DNA of 64,000 bases from Chitinophaga filiformis (GCF_900102545.1 NZ_FNBN01000010.1:1-64000), one strand, 5' to 3'; counted from the first letter of the stretch, positions 44,564-53,775 are shown. Program-made: numbers and translations. Notes: a model not told the origin generated them from the sequence alone.

Positions 44564-46639
44564 ATGGCCCTGGCAATTTTACAATGGGAATCCGCAGACA
44601 GCCAAAACCATCGTTTCATGATGGATATTGGCACCAATACCTGGTATCGCTTTAAAATAGGCAGGCAGATAATTAACAGGGCAGGTATTAAGTGGGTGGA
44701 TGAGATCAGCAAGGTCACTCCTTTTCAACAAAAGAAAAAACTCACTTTTCTGGGCGACAGCCAGGAGGAAATCAGGATACCTAAAAACTACTTTGACGGC
44801 GGAAACTGTTACATACAATTGCTAAGTGCGAAAGACAGGAATGGTACCTCTCCCGCGGTGTCAAATGTGATCAGGGTACCGGCAGGATTCCAGCATGCAG
44901 ATACAGGACGTCTTAATATTTCATCTTCAGCAAGTATTGATATGCAAACGACAGCCTTCAATCCCATCAGGAATATCTCTCACGAACAGCAATATCTCTC
45001 TCAACAGGCTTCTATTGAAGATATATTGGGTAGTCTGGTGAAAGCGGTACTGCCTGTGGCAATCAGTCTGTTGCCCCCTTCAGCTAATACGGGGAGCAAT
45101 GCGCCTGCTTCCGGTGGTAATGCGGCTTCACAGAATCCTACTAATATGCTGACCGGCTTGTTGGGCGCTATCCTGCGGGCAGTAGCTCCCGGTATTCCTG
45201 GTCTTAGCGGACAACAATCTGTCAGCACAGCTCAATCCCATGACAACAGGTTTTGCTCTGATATTTGTTCCGATAGTAACAGATCATCAGGAGACAACCA
45301 GTTTTCCAAACCCTTTGTTTTCGGTATAGATGATGCCTTGCTGGCATCTCTGGCAGGGCCGCTCATTCAGCAGGGCGTACAGCTGCTACCACAATTGATC
45401 AATGCTGCTAATCAACATAAACTGCAAACATTGCAGGCGAATAATCAGCTCATGACCACCCTTGCAGGTGATGTGCAAAGACGGCTGATGCTGCAACAAT
45501 TGCTGCAAAACCAACAACCCGGTGCAGCTCCCAATATTGATCCTGCGGTACTGGCCCAACTGATTGCACAACTACAGAATGCGCAGCCTGCTGCTGCACC
45601 TGCGGCAGCGCCCGTAGCTACCGCACATTCAATTATGCAGAACAACACTGCCTATACATTGAGCAGTGGCGTCATACTTACTTTCGAATCATTGAAGCTT
45701 TCTTCTTACAATGGAAAGCAACAGCTCCTTTTGCAGCAGGCAGATAAACTACTATTCAAAATAAAACTGAATGTTGGCCAGGCGCCCAAAAATCCCCTTC
45801 CCAAAGCAATCTATACTTTCTACTTTAAAGATCCAGTCAGTCGCCAGTTATTGCTGGAGAAAACTTTTAAGAAGAAGGATATCCAGGCCAATACAAACGT
45901 GGAATTTGAATTCATGAAAAACGAGCTGTTAAGTCTGCCGCTGTATAAGGACCTGGAAATATTCGCAGAAGTACGCTGGAGAACATCCAGTGGAAAAGAA
46001 TACAAAGCTATCGGCAATACTCCTGCTGTGTTTGTACAAAATTATTTTGTTCAGCAGCAGGGAGAAGCTGTATCGGCAGAAAAGGAACTGACAGACATGA
46101 AGGTCTACCGCTCCTTCTGGAATAAAATATGGCAGTCACCTTCCCTTGGTAAATCAAAATCTCTTTGGGAGTTAAATGCAGATACCCGTTACACTGTATC
46201 GCTTTCTGCGGAACATACAGCGAATGGTATTACCGGCACTAAAATGTCGGTCGATGCAAAAGATAAAGAGAGCCTGACAGACACAACATCCGGCAGGATG
46301 AAAGCTGGTATAGAACTCAGCATTGCAGAATTAAATAAGCTGCTGGATGGATGGGACGGTAATAAACCACTTGACGATGAGCAGCTGGCAGCGATCAAAA
46401 ATACAGGCTTCGCAAAGTCTAATCTGGCGGAGATGATCTATAACATCAAAATGAAAGGCAGGACATATGAACAGGGCATGATATGGATAGTTCCTGTATT
46501 CAAACTGTTTGATATCACACTCGGTAAAGTGAATTCACTTACGCCAGACGGGTATGTAAATGAACTCAGCAGCGTGAAAGTGAAATTCCCCCTGCCTGTC
46601 AGTGTAAGGATACTTGGTATTAAATCTAATAATCAATAA
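44564..46639 (+). CDS. Large cluster protein with FN3-like start and amphipathic core
   Basis: A 691-residue protein without signal peptide. Residues 1-105 look like a fibronectin-III-type beta sandwich (CYIQLLSAKDRNG and AVSNVIRVPAG). Residues about 150-290 contain three amphipathic or hydrophobic segments (ILGSLVKAVLPVAISLLPP, MLTGLLGAILRAVAPGIPGL, LLASLAGPLIQQGVQLLPQL). A Gln/Ala/Pro-rich linker follows (to about 360), then beta-rich domains (370-500 and 515-690). The middle could insert in or bind membranes, but this is inference. No family is recognised. Confidence 0.7.
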   Translation: MALAILQWESADSQNHRFMMDIGTNTWYRFKIGRQIINRAGIKWVDEISKVTPFQQKKKLTFLGDSQEEIRIPKNYFDGGNCYIQLLSAKDRNGTSPAVSNVIRVPAGFQHADTGRLNISSSASIDMQTTAFNPIRNISHEQQYLSQQASIEDILGSLVKAVLPVAISLLPPSANTGSNAPASGGNAASQNPTNMLTGLLGAILRAVAPGIPGLSGQQSVSTAQSHDNRFCSDICSDSNRSSGDNQFSKPFVFGIDDALLASLAGPLIQQGVQLLPQLINAANQHKLQTLQANNQLMTTLAGDVQRRLMLQQLLQNQQPGAAPNIDPAVLAQLIAQLQNAQPAAAPAAAPVATAHSIMQNNTAYTLSSGVILTFESLKLSSYNGKQQLLLQQADKLLFKIKLNVGQAPKNPLPKAIYTFYFKDPVSRQLLLEKTFKKKDIQANTNVEFEFMKNELLSLPLYKDLEIFAEVRWRTSSGKEYKAIGNTPAVFVQNYFVQQQGEAVSAEKELTDMKVYRSFWNKIWQSPSLGKSKSLWELNADTRYTVSLSAEHTANGITGTKMSVDAKDKESLTDTTSGRMKAGIELSIAELNKLLDGWDGNKPLDDEQLAAIKNTGFAKSNLAEMIYNIKMKGRTYEQGMIWIVPVFKLFDITLGKVNSLTPDGYVNELSSVKVKFPLPVSVRILGIKSNNQ

Positions 46640-46644
46640 GGCAT

Positions 46645-46809
46645 ATGGAATACCCATTTCGCTATAGCTTGTCGGAAGACGACAGTGAAGAAACCCCGGC
46701 AGAAGAAACAAATACTGCTCCTGACGTTGAATACGTGTTCGACGGATATGATATAGAACTGAACGTTAAGGTGGTGCTGAACCCCGTTACCAAAACTAAT
46801 CCATCATGA
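46645..46809 (+). CDS. Small cluster protein, 54 residues
   Basis: A short open frame with ATG at 46645, five bases after the previous stop, and TGA at 46807-46809. It encodes a 54-residue acidic protein containing EYVFDGYDIELNVKVVL, a two-strand pattern that also appears in the next two gene products. The stop overlaps the next ATG (ATGA at 46806-46809), a classic coupling arrangement that supports its reality. The function is unknown. Confidence 0.7.
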   Translation: MEYPFRYSLSEDDSEETPAEETNTAPDVEYVFDGYDIELNVKVVLNPVTKTNPS

Positions 46810-47081
46810 TGGACGAAGCCTTTCTGCCGTTGAACAGTATCATTGATAAGATACTGGACATTCCGGGCGACTTTACTGACGAGGAAAACGGGGTACATAG
46901 TTACATCTACGAAATAGAGGTCGGCACTCCTATAGAACTGGATATAAGCATGAATGATGACGGAACAGTGAAGATCGGCACTGTACCTCCTATGTACAGG
47001 GTGGATACCAGCTTCCGACCGTCTTATCATAGTATTACAATAAAAGCTGAAAAATATATCGCATCTGAAGATGGCGAATGA
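46806..47081 (+). CDS. Small beta-rich cluster protein
   Basis: A 91-residue acidic protein. A short helix (LNSIIDKILDIP) is followed by strands YIYEIEVGTPIELDISM and VDTSFRPSYHSITIKAE. Its topology (helix then antiparallel strands) resembles the N-terminal domain of the next protein in the cluster, so it may be a stand-alone copy of a trypco2-like domain. It overlaps the previous gene by four bases and the next by 11 bp. Confidence 0.65.
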   Translation: MMDEAFLPLNSIIDKILDIPGDFTDEENGVHSYIYEIEVGTPIELDISMNDDGTVKIGTVPPMYRVDTSFRPSYHSITIKAEKYIASEDGE

Positions 47082-47808
47082 TAACAAATACTGGAACCTG
47101 GAAGATTTTGTTGACTCTCTCGTAGTAGAGCTGGACAAAACACGTGAAACACTGGCTATCAAAGCTATCAATAAGCCATTGACATATACTGTCAAGGATC
47201 TCGCCATCGACCTCAATATATTTCCCACCTTCGACGGCGATCAGATCAGGTTCATTACAGCCCAACCTGGCCAGGAAGGAGCATCGAAGGTCAATATCCA
47301 GCTGGGTTCTATTACAGACCAGCAGGTAAGGGCTACTACCAAAATATCAGGACTGAAAAATGATACCAAGATTGAGGAGATCGGCGTGGATACCAAGACC
47401 CAGAAAAAACTACGCAAACTGGGAGTAAGCTCTGTAGATGATCTGCAGGCAGTAGAGAAGAAACAGGTAGATATACAACGTGCTACCGACAATGAGATTG
47501 ACTATAAAACGCTGGCCAACCAGATTCAGAAATCGAAAAGAAGTCAGACACCACCAAGGGTGACTGCTGTCAGTCTTGCGCTGGATGAAAATAAAAGACC
47601 GTATCTGCATGTGCGGGGAGAGAATCTCACATTGGACAAGCAGTATGCGCCGGTAACTGTCATCAATAATACACTTGCAGATGTGATGGAGTTCAGTGCC
47701 AATGAACTGAAAATATTGCTGAATAAAGATCACATCACACAACAGGAATCTGAACTGATCATGACCTTCGATCCTTACACCCTCGTGAAAATGAATATCA
47801 GACTTTAA
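47071..47808 (+). CDS. Trypco2-like plus IPT-like cluster protein
   Basis: A 245-residue cytosolic protein. Residues 8-95 resemble the trypsin-co-occurring domain trypco2, with a helix FVDSLVVELDK followed by LTYTVKDLAIDLNIFP and KVNIQLGSI. A helix-hairpin-helix-like linker (TKTQKKLRKLGVSSVDDL) lies near 108-125. Residues 160-245 form a beta-sandwich of IPT/TIG type, with TPPRVTAVSLALDENKRPY at its start and LHVRGENLT next. Trypco domains occur beside proteases in conflict systems, so the subtilase gene upstream is a suggestive partner. Both assignments are motif-level and need a profile search. Confidence 0.6.
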   Translation: MANDNKYWNLEDFVDSLVVELDKTRETLAIKAINKPLTYTVKDLAIDLNIFPTFDGDQIRFITAQPGQEGASKVNIQLGSITDQQVRATTKISGLKNDTKIEEIGVDTKTQKKLRKLGVSSVDDLQAVEKKQVDIQRATDNEIDYKTLANQIQKSKRSQTPPRVTAVSLALDENKRPYLHVRGENLTLDKQYAPVTVINNTLADVMEFSANELKILLNKDHITQQESELIMTFDPYTLVKMNIRL

Positions 47809-47820
47809 ACGTACTGGCAT

Positions 47821-49395
47821 ATGAAGAAGAAACATACCCCTTACTCCTGTTACGAAGAGCTACTGTGTGATTATTACGGTGGGCATCACCGTCCGAAAAA
47901 GAAAAAACAGAAATCACTGACACAAAGCTTTGACAACGGAGAAGTGCTCACTGTCAAAGATAATGTCCCGTTTGAAGAATATGTTGTAGCGGCATCTACA
48001 GACGGTAGCGGAGAGTTCTTCGAAGAATATGTTGTACAGGCATCTGTTGTGAATGACGAAAATAATTTTGAAGAGTATGTATTACAATCGTCCACGGAAG
48101 AAGAGAATACATACGTCCCGGCATATTCCCCATCTGCCGCATCACCGGTAAGTGAGAACCAGGACCTGCTGACGAACGTACTCGATCCTTTCTCAATGGG
48201 AAAGGCTATTCCAGAGCAGAACTATTCACCATCAACAGATCCGGTTGTATCCGGACCTGACTATGATGCTCCTGATACAGCAGCCTTACTGGAAGACATC
48301 AAACAAATGCGGGGGCACGATACGCCTGAATCACCGGCGCAAGGCAGTGGTTCGCTCTCTTCAAGGGAAGAGGAGATCGTAAACGATCTGCAGGCTATTC
48401 TTTCTGGTAAGAAGGTGTACGATCCTTCCGCAAAGAAGACTGTTAACCGGGAAGATGTAGGCAAACAACAATCAGTTGAGGAGCCGTCAGCTCAGAAAGG
48501 CAATGATCCGGGTAAAAATGAACACGCCATATTTGACCGCATTGCGCAAAATATGAAGTTTGCCAATGCATATAACCTTGGGACTATCCAGGTAGACTCT
48601 CAGGAACTGGCTAACCGGTTTGATGATTTCGACAAGATGATGGAAGCTCCTCCTCCGGCTCCTGCTAAGAAAAATGTTCCGGTGCCCGCTGATAAGAAGA
48701 GCGAAGAGCTGAATCCCTTAGAGTTTCTGAATGACCTGGACGATATACACAGGTACAACAGCCAGCCACCGGTAGCCACCGTTACCCGGGAACAACCTGC
48801 CAGTGTGCAGATGAGTCCTCCGGATACCAATGGTCCTAACTGGCCGCCACGTCCTACCAATATCCGTCCACTCACCAGCGCTGAACGTGCAGCCGCATTC
48901 GGCACATTTACTTACGAAGCAGATCCTTCCACCTTCGGTGGAGATGGCATCAGGGTAACAAACAACTGGGCTGCAGATAACATTGTACGGGTGAGCATTC
49001 CTCAGCTGAATGGCAAGAAGATCGGCAACCAGGTCATCCAGAATGGTGTCATCAACTTCCATAAAGCCGGAGAAGAAAGATTAAAAGCCCTGTGGGCTGC
49101 ATGGGAAGCGGCAGGATTGCTGGATCGGATCCTGACCTTTGAAGGTGGTTATGCCGCCAGATTTATCCGTGGCACGCAGAACAGATCTCCAAGACCACTC
49201 AGTAATCATGCCTGGGGCACCGCTTTTGACATCAATGCAGGCACCAATGGATTTGGCCAGGAACCTGCGCTAATGGGGCAAAAAGGATGTGTAAGAGAAC
49301 TGGTGGCGATAGCCAATCAGCAGGGCTTCTTCTGGGGAGGTCATTTCAAAGGCAAGAAAGATGGGATGCATTTTGAATTAGGCAAAACACTGTAA
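47821..49395 (+). CDS. M15/LAS-type peptidoglycan peptidase with three 16-residue repeats
   Basis: A 524-residue protein. Residues 1-50 are Lys-rich. Residues 51-98 hold three exact-period 16-residue repeats, each starting FEEYV (51, 67, 83). Residues 100-350 are low complexity, acidic and Pro-rich, and probably disordered. The C-terminal domain (about 355-524) is an LAS metallopeptidase of the D-Ala-D-Ala carboxypeptidase/endolysin kind. It has LSNHAWGTAFDIN with zinc ligands H463 and D470, and GMHFEL with H517. No signal peptide is visible. It should cleave the peptide part of peptidoglycan, but needs another route to reach it. The FEEYV repeats may dock a partner. Confidence 0.85.
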   Translation: MKKKHTPYSCYEELLCDYYGGHHRPKKKKQKSLTQSFDNGEVLTVKDNVPFEEYVVAASTDGSGEFFEEYVVQASVVNDENNFEEYVLQSSTEEENTYVPAYSPSAASPVSENQDLLTNVLDPFSMGKAIPEQNYSPSTDPVVSGPDYDAPDTAALLEDIKQMRGHDTPESPAQGSGSLSSREEEIVNDLQAILSGKKVYDPSAKKTVNREDVGKQQSVEEPSAQKGNDPGKNEHAIFDRIAQNMKFANAYNLGTIQVDSQELANRFDDFDKMMEAPPPAPAKKNVPVPADKKSEELNPLEFLNDLDDIHRYNSQPPVATVTREQPASVQMSPPDTNGPNWPPRPTNIRPLTSAERAAAFGTFTYEADPSTFGGDGIRVTNNWAADNIVRVSIPQLNGKKIGNQVIQNGVINFHKAGEERLKALWAAWEAAGLLDRILTFEGGYAARFIRGTQNRSPRPLSNHAWGTAFDINAGTNGFGQEPALMGQKGCVRELVAIANQQGFFWGGHFKGKKDGMHFELGKTL

Positions 49396-49424
49396 TTTTT
49401 TCACAATACTCAATCCGTTCTAAA

Positions 49425-51920
49425 ATGGAAAATCGTTTCTTCGAAGTAAGCAACCTGCTTGGCGCCGGAAGACGCAGACAAAATGGCTATGCCAGATCTG
49501 CTTCTATTGTGGAAAGATTTGCTAATTCATTCGATGCGGTAGATTATGAGATCCCTGGTACAGTGGATGTCCTTAAACAGCCTTCCGGGCTTGTATGCTG
49601 GGCTACAGTGGCAACAATGATGATTTCCTGGCGGGACAACCGTTCTACGCCTATTGAGACTGCAATGGGCAGGATCGGGGCTACTTATCTTGCAAAGTTT
49701 AAAGCCAATCAGTGGCTGTTGGCTACAGAAAAGGCAACCTTTCTCAATACAGCCGGCTTCGACTTCAAATATCCACAGAGCTTAACCATTTCTGGCTGGG
49801 AACAACTGCTGCGTAATTATGGGCCTATATGGGTCACTACGGCAGAAGGTTCTGATGCCAAATTCGGGATACATGCACGTATTATGACTGCCATCAAAGG
49901 CGATGGCACTCCCCAGGGTACTACACTCACTATCATAGATCCTGGAACGGGAACAACCTATCCGGAGAAATTTGCTGACTTCCTTGTAAAATTTGAAAGG
50001 GAAGTACGTGTCAGTGACGATTGGGATGGCAGGATACAGATCGTGCATTGGCCGGCAGGCGTATCTGCCGCTCATTCCTTCTCTGCTTTTAACACAGCAA
50101 TATCATTCTCTGCCATTTCCACTGGTGGCGTTGATCTTATCAAAAGGCTGGAGGGTTTCCGGGAAAGGATGTACAATGATCAGGCAGGCCATTGCACCAT
50201 CGGATACGGCACCCTGATACATAAGGGTAACTGCAACGGAGCTGCTTCCGAACAGCCTTACAAAAATGGCGTCACTGATCAGCGGGCCACAGAGTTACTG
50301 ATGGGAAGAGTAAGTGATTTTGAGAAAACGATCAATCAACAGGTTTCTGTAACACTGAATCAAAATCAGTTCGACGCACTTGTTAGTTTCGTATATAACA
50401 TCGGCTCTGCCAACTTTCAAAAGTCTACTTTACGCAGGCTACTCAACGAAGGCAACTATAGTGCTGTACCCGGTGAAATGAGAAAATGGGTGAAGATCAG
50501 GCAGAACGGTGCACTGGTGGACTCTCAGGGTTTGATTAACCGCCGTAACGCAGAGATTGAAATGTGGAATGGTGGTGCAAGCAACGCACAGTCATTCTCT
50601 CTGGAGAACCGTGCATTTTTCTCCAATGATCTTACTGTACAGGACGATTTTATACAGCAGTATGCACAGAATGCAACAGACAGCATGCGTCAGACACGTG
50701 TGCCAGCTTCAGTAACGCTGGCACAGGCCGCGCTGGAATCTGGCTGGGGCAAACATGCGCCCCGCTTTAACTTCTTCGGCATCAAGGCCGGTTCTTCCTG
50801 GAGCGGGGAAAAACAACTGCTGACTACTACCGAGATCCATAGTGACAACGATCGTAGCCGCCACCCTTATCCGGAGATCATATCTATTGAACAGTTTACA
50901 GATGGCAGTGGTAACACGCGCTATCGCTGGAGGGTAAAAGATTACTTCAGGGCTTACGCCAATGCTGTAGAAAGTTTCAATGACCATGGCAATTTCCTTG
51001 TCAACAATGGCAGATACCGTGAAGCCTTCAATCATACTAATGACGGACGACAGTTTGCCCGCGAGATCGCCCGTGCGGGTTATGCCACAGATCCTAACTA
51101 TGCGAATGTTCTCATCTCTATCATAGAACATAATAACCTGTTGCGTTTCGATACCGCTACTCCTGCACCATCAGGTGCACAAAGCTTCAATGGCTTCGCT
51201 ACTGCCAAAGGACTTACCGTACAGGATGTGGCGGGCGACATACTCTCCAATCCCGGCAGAGTCGCTATTCCGGCCAATATCCGGCAGCAGTTGGAGCAGA
51301 TCAGAGCTAATGGCACCTATACACTAAACAATAACACTTTTACGCCGTCATTAAGTCTGCTGCAAAGTATTTCACAAATGCTCTATTTCTCTCTTGACCA
51401 CAATAGCAGCGCCAATCCGGCCTTTGGCATTCTCAGCTATATCCGGCCGGCATCGTCCCATCATTCCAACGGTACAGCTGTTGATCTTACACATATTGAT
51501 GGCAAACGGATTGATGTCCGTAATCAGCAGCAATGCCTGGATGCGGTAGTAGCAGCTATTAATAATCTGGCTCCGGGTAGTTATGCACTCGGATTGCCAA
51601 GACCACCTTATGCAGATGGTGCAGGCGCAGACCACGATTTTACTACCTATAACAGGCATATCACCGTATATGCCAATACGCAGCCACCTACGCTTCTGCC
51701 GGAATATCAGAACCTGAACACCAGCGGCAATTTCTTCCTGCCTAACAAGTGGAATGAGCACTCCCCTACCGGTAGTACCAATGGTGATCTGGGACATATT
51801 ACCAATGAAACGTCAAGGAATATACTGCGTACTGCAATTACAAACGCACAGGCAAGAGGTGCCAATATCAGGTATCTGTTTGCTGATGCACTGGATCATT
51901 TGCATATACAGGCGTTGTAG
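49425..51920 (+). CDS. Four-domain peptidoglycan hydrolase and protease
   Basis: An 831-residue protein without signal peptide. Residues 45-210 look like a papain-like (C39/C70-type) protease with C58 in QPSGLVCWATVA and H150 in KFGIHARIM. Residues 234-385 are a T4-type lysozyme (GH24) with E243, D252 and T258, spaced as in T4 lysozyme. Residues 403-575 are a GH73-like glucosaminidase with E438 in AQAALESGWGKH. Residues 650-831 resemble an LAS metallopeptidase, with SSHHSNGTAVDL (H680, D687) and DHLHIQ (H825/H827). It could cut glycan strands twice, peptide stems, and a protein target. It is the last gene of the cluster, 29 bp after the M15 gene. No clear terminator follows. The papain-like and LAS calls are the least certain. 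Confidence 0.82.
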   Translation: MENRFFEVSNLLGAGRRRQNGYARSASIVERFANSFDAVDYEIPGTVDVLKQPSGLVCWATVATMMISWRDNRSTPIETAMGRIGATYLAKFKANQWLLATEKATFLNTAGFDFKYPQSLTISGWEQLLRNYGPIWVTTAEGSDAKFGIHARIMTAIKGDGTPQGTTLTIIDPGTGTTYPEKFADFLVKFEREVRVSDDWDGRIQIVHWPAGVSAAHSFSAFNTAISFSAISTGGVDLIKRLEGFRERMYNDQAGHCTIGYGTLIHKGNCNGAASEQPYKNGVTDQRATELLMGRVSDFEKTINQQVSVTLNQNQFDALVSFVYNIGSANFQKSTLRRLLNEGNYSAVPGEMRKWVKIRQNGALVDSQGLINRRNAEIEMWNGGASNAQSFSLENRAFFSNDLTVQDDFIQQYAQNATDSMRQTRVPASVTLAQAALESGWGKHAPRFNFFGIKAGSSWSGEKQLLTTTEIHSDNDRSRHPYPEIISIEQFTDGSGNTRYRWRVKDYFRAYANAVESFNDHGNFLVNNGRYREAFNHTNDGRQFAREIARAGYATDPNYANVLISIIEHNNLLRFDTATPAPSGAQSFNGFATAKGLTVQDVAGDILSNPGRVAIPANIRQQLEQIRANGTYTLNNNTFTPSLSLLQSISQMLYFSLDHNSSANPAFGILSYIRPASSHHSNGTAVDLTHIDGKRIDVRNQQQCLDAVVAAINNLAPGSYALGLPRPPYADGAGADHDFTTYNRHITVYANTQPPTLLPEYQNLNTSGNFFLPNKWNEHSPTGSTNGDLGHITNETSRNILRTAITNAQARGANIRYLFADALDHLHIQAL

Positions 51921-52056
51921 AAGGGCTTTTCACTGGAATTAATGCCATTAAAATAAGCTTCTCACACCAGGCAGTATTTGCCGTCTATAAATATTTTTTC
52001 AGCGCTTTTGACAGGAGGATTAATTTCGCATCCCGGAAATCTAATCCTCCTATCCT

Positions 52057-53775
52057 ATGTTTAAATTACGACCCGTTACATTATGTGTAACCTTACTTGC
52101 ATTATTGGCATTTTCAAAAAGGACAAATGCCCAAAACAGCGAAAAGATCAAGGCTGATCTAATTTTCAAAATGCTCGACTTTGATGCGCGTTTCAGAATG
52201 CTGCCGGGTTACCGGGACAGTGCATGCCGCATGGATCTTGCTAACCAGGCAAAAACGGAATATCTTGATTTTAAGCAAACCTACCAGGCTAATACTACTC
52301 TCTTCCTTAAGAATGAGCGGGAAAAGTTGAATGAGGTGGTAGAGTCATGTGACAGGATCTTTTTGAAAGATGAAGTATTCAGTTCTCTAAAACAGCCAGA
52401 TTATCTTTCTTCCAAAAATCCATCAAAGGGTGAAGTGATGGATAAAAAGTGGATCGACATTCATAAGGCGTGCCTGTATGTGCTCATTAAAGATTTGACT
52501 GTCAGAAGTAATTACGAACTGCTTTATGAATTTTCGCGACTGGCAGCAGCCGCAGATGTAGCCAGAAATGGATTGCCGGCATGTCATCATTATGCGGATT
52601 CGCTGCTGACTAAAGGAGGCAGCTCACTCGACGAGCATTTTCAGAAGGCACAATTGCAAAACAGTCCTGAATCAAACAGCTATTTTCAACAGCTAATCAC
52701 CGCTTTTAAGAGTAAGGCGGCCGATCTGCCGGAACAAACGAAAGCCATGTATGCCAGCAGGAATATGCTGATCCTGTCGCCCGAAGGTGAAGAAGCAGAT
52801 ATCCACCTGATGACCCGGTATCCCGCTACGCCTTTACACCTGGATGGCCTCATCAAAGAATTGACAGAAACGGACAAATATGCCATCGTCGCGTCGCCCG
52901 CGGCTCAACGCGATATGCGGAACAATTCTATCTTTTTCCAAACCAAAGCGCATAAGGCAGGGAAAGATGAAACCGCAGATTATACCTTTCAAATCATAAC
53001 GCCCGGTGTACTTGATGTGCAATACAACAGGCCGGAATATTATACCGGTTTCTTGCAAAGAGGATACATCTCTATCATAACTTATCGCTGTCCAATAAGT
53101 ATAAATGTAATGGATAAAGAAGGGAGAATAGAGCGAACATTTGTGGTGGTTGGTGAAAATAATGTCTTCAGTGATACTTTGCATGCGAACATTATGAATA
53201 ACCTGAGACCAGGATGGGGTATGATTCCATTTCCATCTGATACTGCATGTTATGATGCAATGGCTGATGTCAATCTTAAAAACAGCATTAGCAATATGCT
53301 ATTCAGTTCAAAATGGAACGAAGCCGTTCCCACCATTACAACTGCACTTAATAATGGCTACGGTTACTGGAAAGTATGGAGAGAACAATATATTATATAT
53401 GGCGTGAAGAATCCTGAAGCGGGTTATCAGGACATTGCCAATATTGTAGACAGTACAGATGATGCGATACGCCACCTGGATGACGAAAGTCTGAGGACTT
53501 CCTCCAAGGCTACTCTCTCCCGCATGCTTGAAAAATATCAGGAGATATTGAAACGTCCAGACCTCAGTCACAATGTGAGATTACTTTGCATGCGGAATTC
53601 CATACAGGCGGCCATGTTATCAGATCAGTTGGAGCGGACCATGACACTGGTCGCCGATTACAAAAAAGTCAAATCTGATGATGTGCTTGTGCCTTCGCCC
53701 AACTTTAAGGTGTTTTCTTTTCGCTATTGGATGATGAAAAACAGTGCAGCAACTGTCACATTGCCCCAGTATTAA
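52057..53775 (+). CDS. Secreted protein of unknown function
   Basis: A 572-residue protein with a signal peptide (residues 1-25, ending TNAQ). The N-terminal half is helical (FKQTYQANTTLFLKNEREKLN, repeated hydrophobic heptads), and the C-terminal half is mixed with TPR-like helices near 450-550. I recognise no family. It stands 136 bp after the nine-gene cluster, with its own probable promoter (TAATTTCG at 52021-52028), so it is probably not part of that operon. Confidence 0.65.
   Translation: MFKLRPVTLCVTLLALLAFSKRTNAQNSEKIKADLIFKMLDFDARFRMLPGYRDSACRMDLANQAKTEYLDFKQTYQANTTLFLKNEREKLNEVVESCDRIFLKDEVFSSLKQPDYLSSKNPSKGEVMDKKWIDIHKACLYVLIKDLTVRSNYELLYEFSRLAAAADVARNGLPACHHYADSLLTKGGSSLDEHFQKAQLQNSPESNSYFQQLITAFKSKAADLPEQTKAMYASRNMLILSPEGEEADIHLMTRYPATPLHLDGLIKELTETDKYAIVASPAAQRDMRNNSIFFQTKAHKAGKDETADYTFQIITPGVLDVQYNRPEYYTGFLQRGYISIITYRCPISINVMDKEGRIERTFVVVGENNVFSDTLHANIMNNLRPGWGMIPFPSDTACYDAMADVNLKNSISNMLFSSKWNEAVPTITTALNNGYGYWKVWREQYIIYGVKNPEAGYQDIANIVDSTDDAIRHLDDESLRTSSKATLSRMLEKYQEILKRPDLSHNVRLLCMRNSIQAAMLSDQLERTMTLVADYKKVKSDDVLVPSPNFKVFSFRYWMMKNSAATVTLPQY

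Noticed and set aside
40241..51920. Contractile injection system (eCIS), T6SS or tailocin
   Set aside because: No tube, sheath, spike, baseplate, LysM adaptor or AAA ATPase protein was recognised; only hydrolase and protease domains and unknowns are present.
40241..51920. Prophage lysis module
   Set aside because: No terminase, portal, capsid, integrase or holin is recognised nearby, and the flanks are ordinary chromosomal genes.
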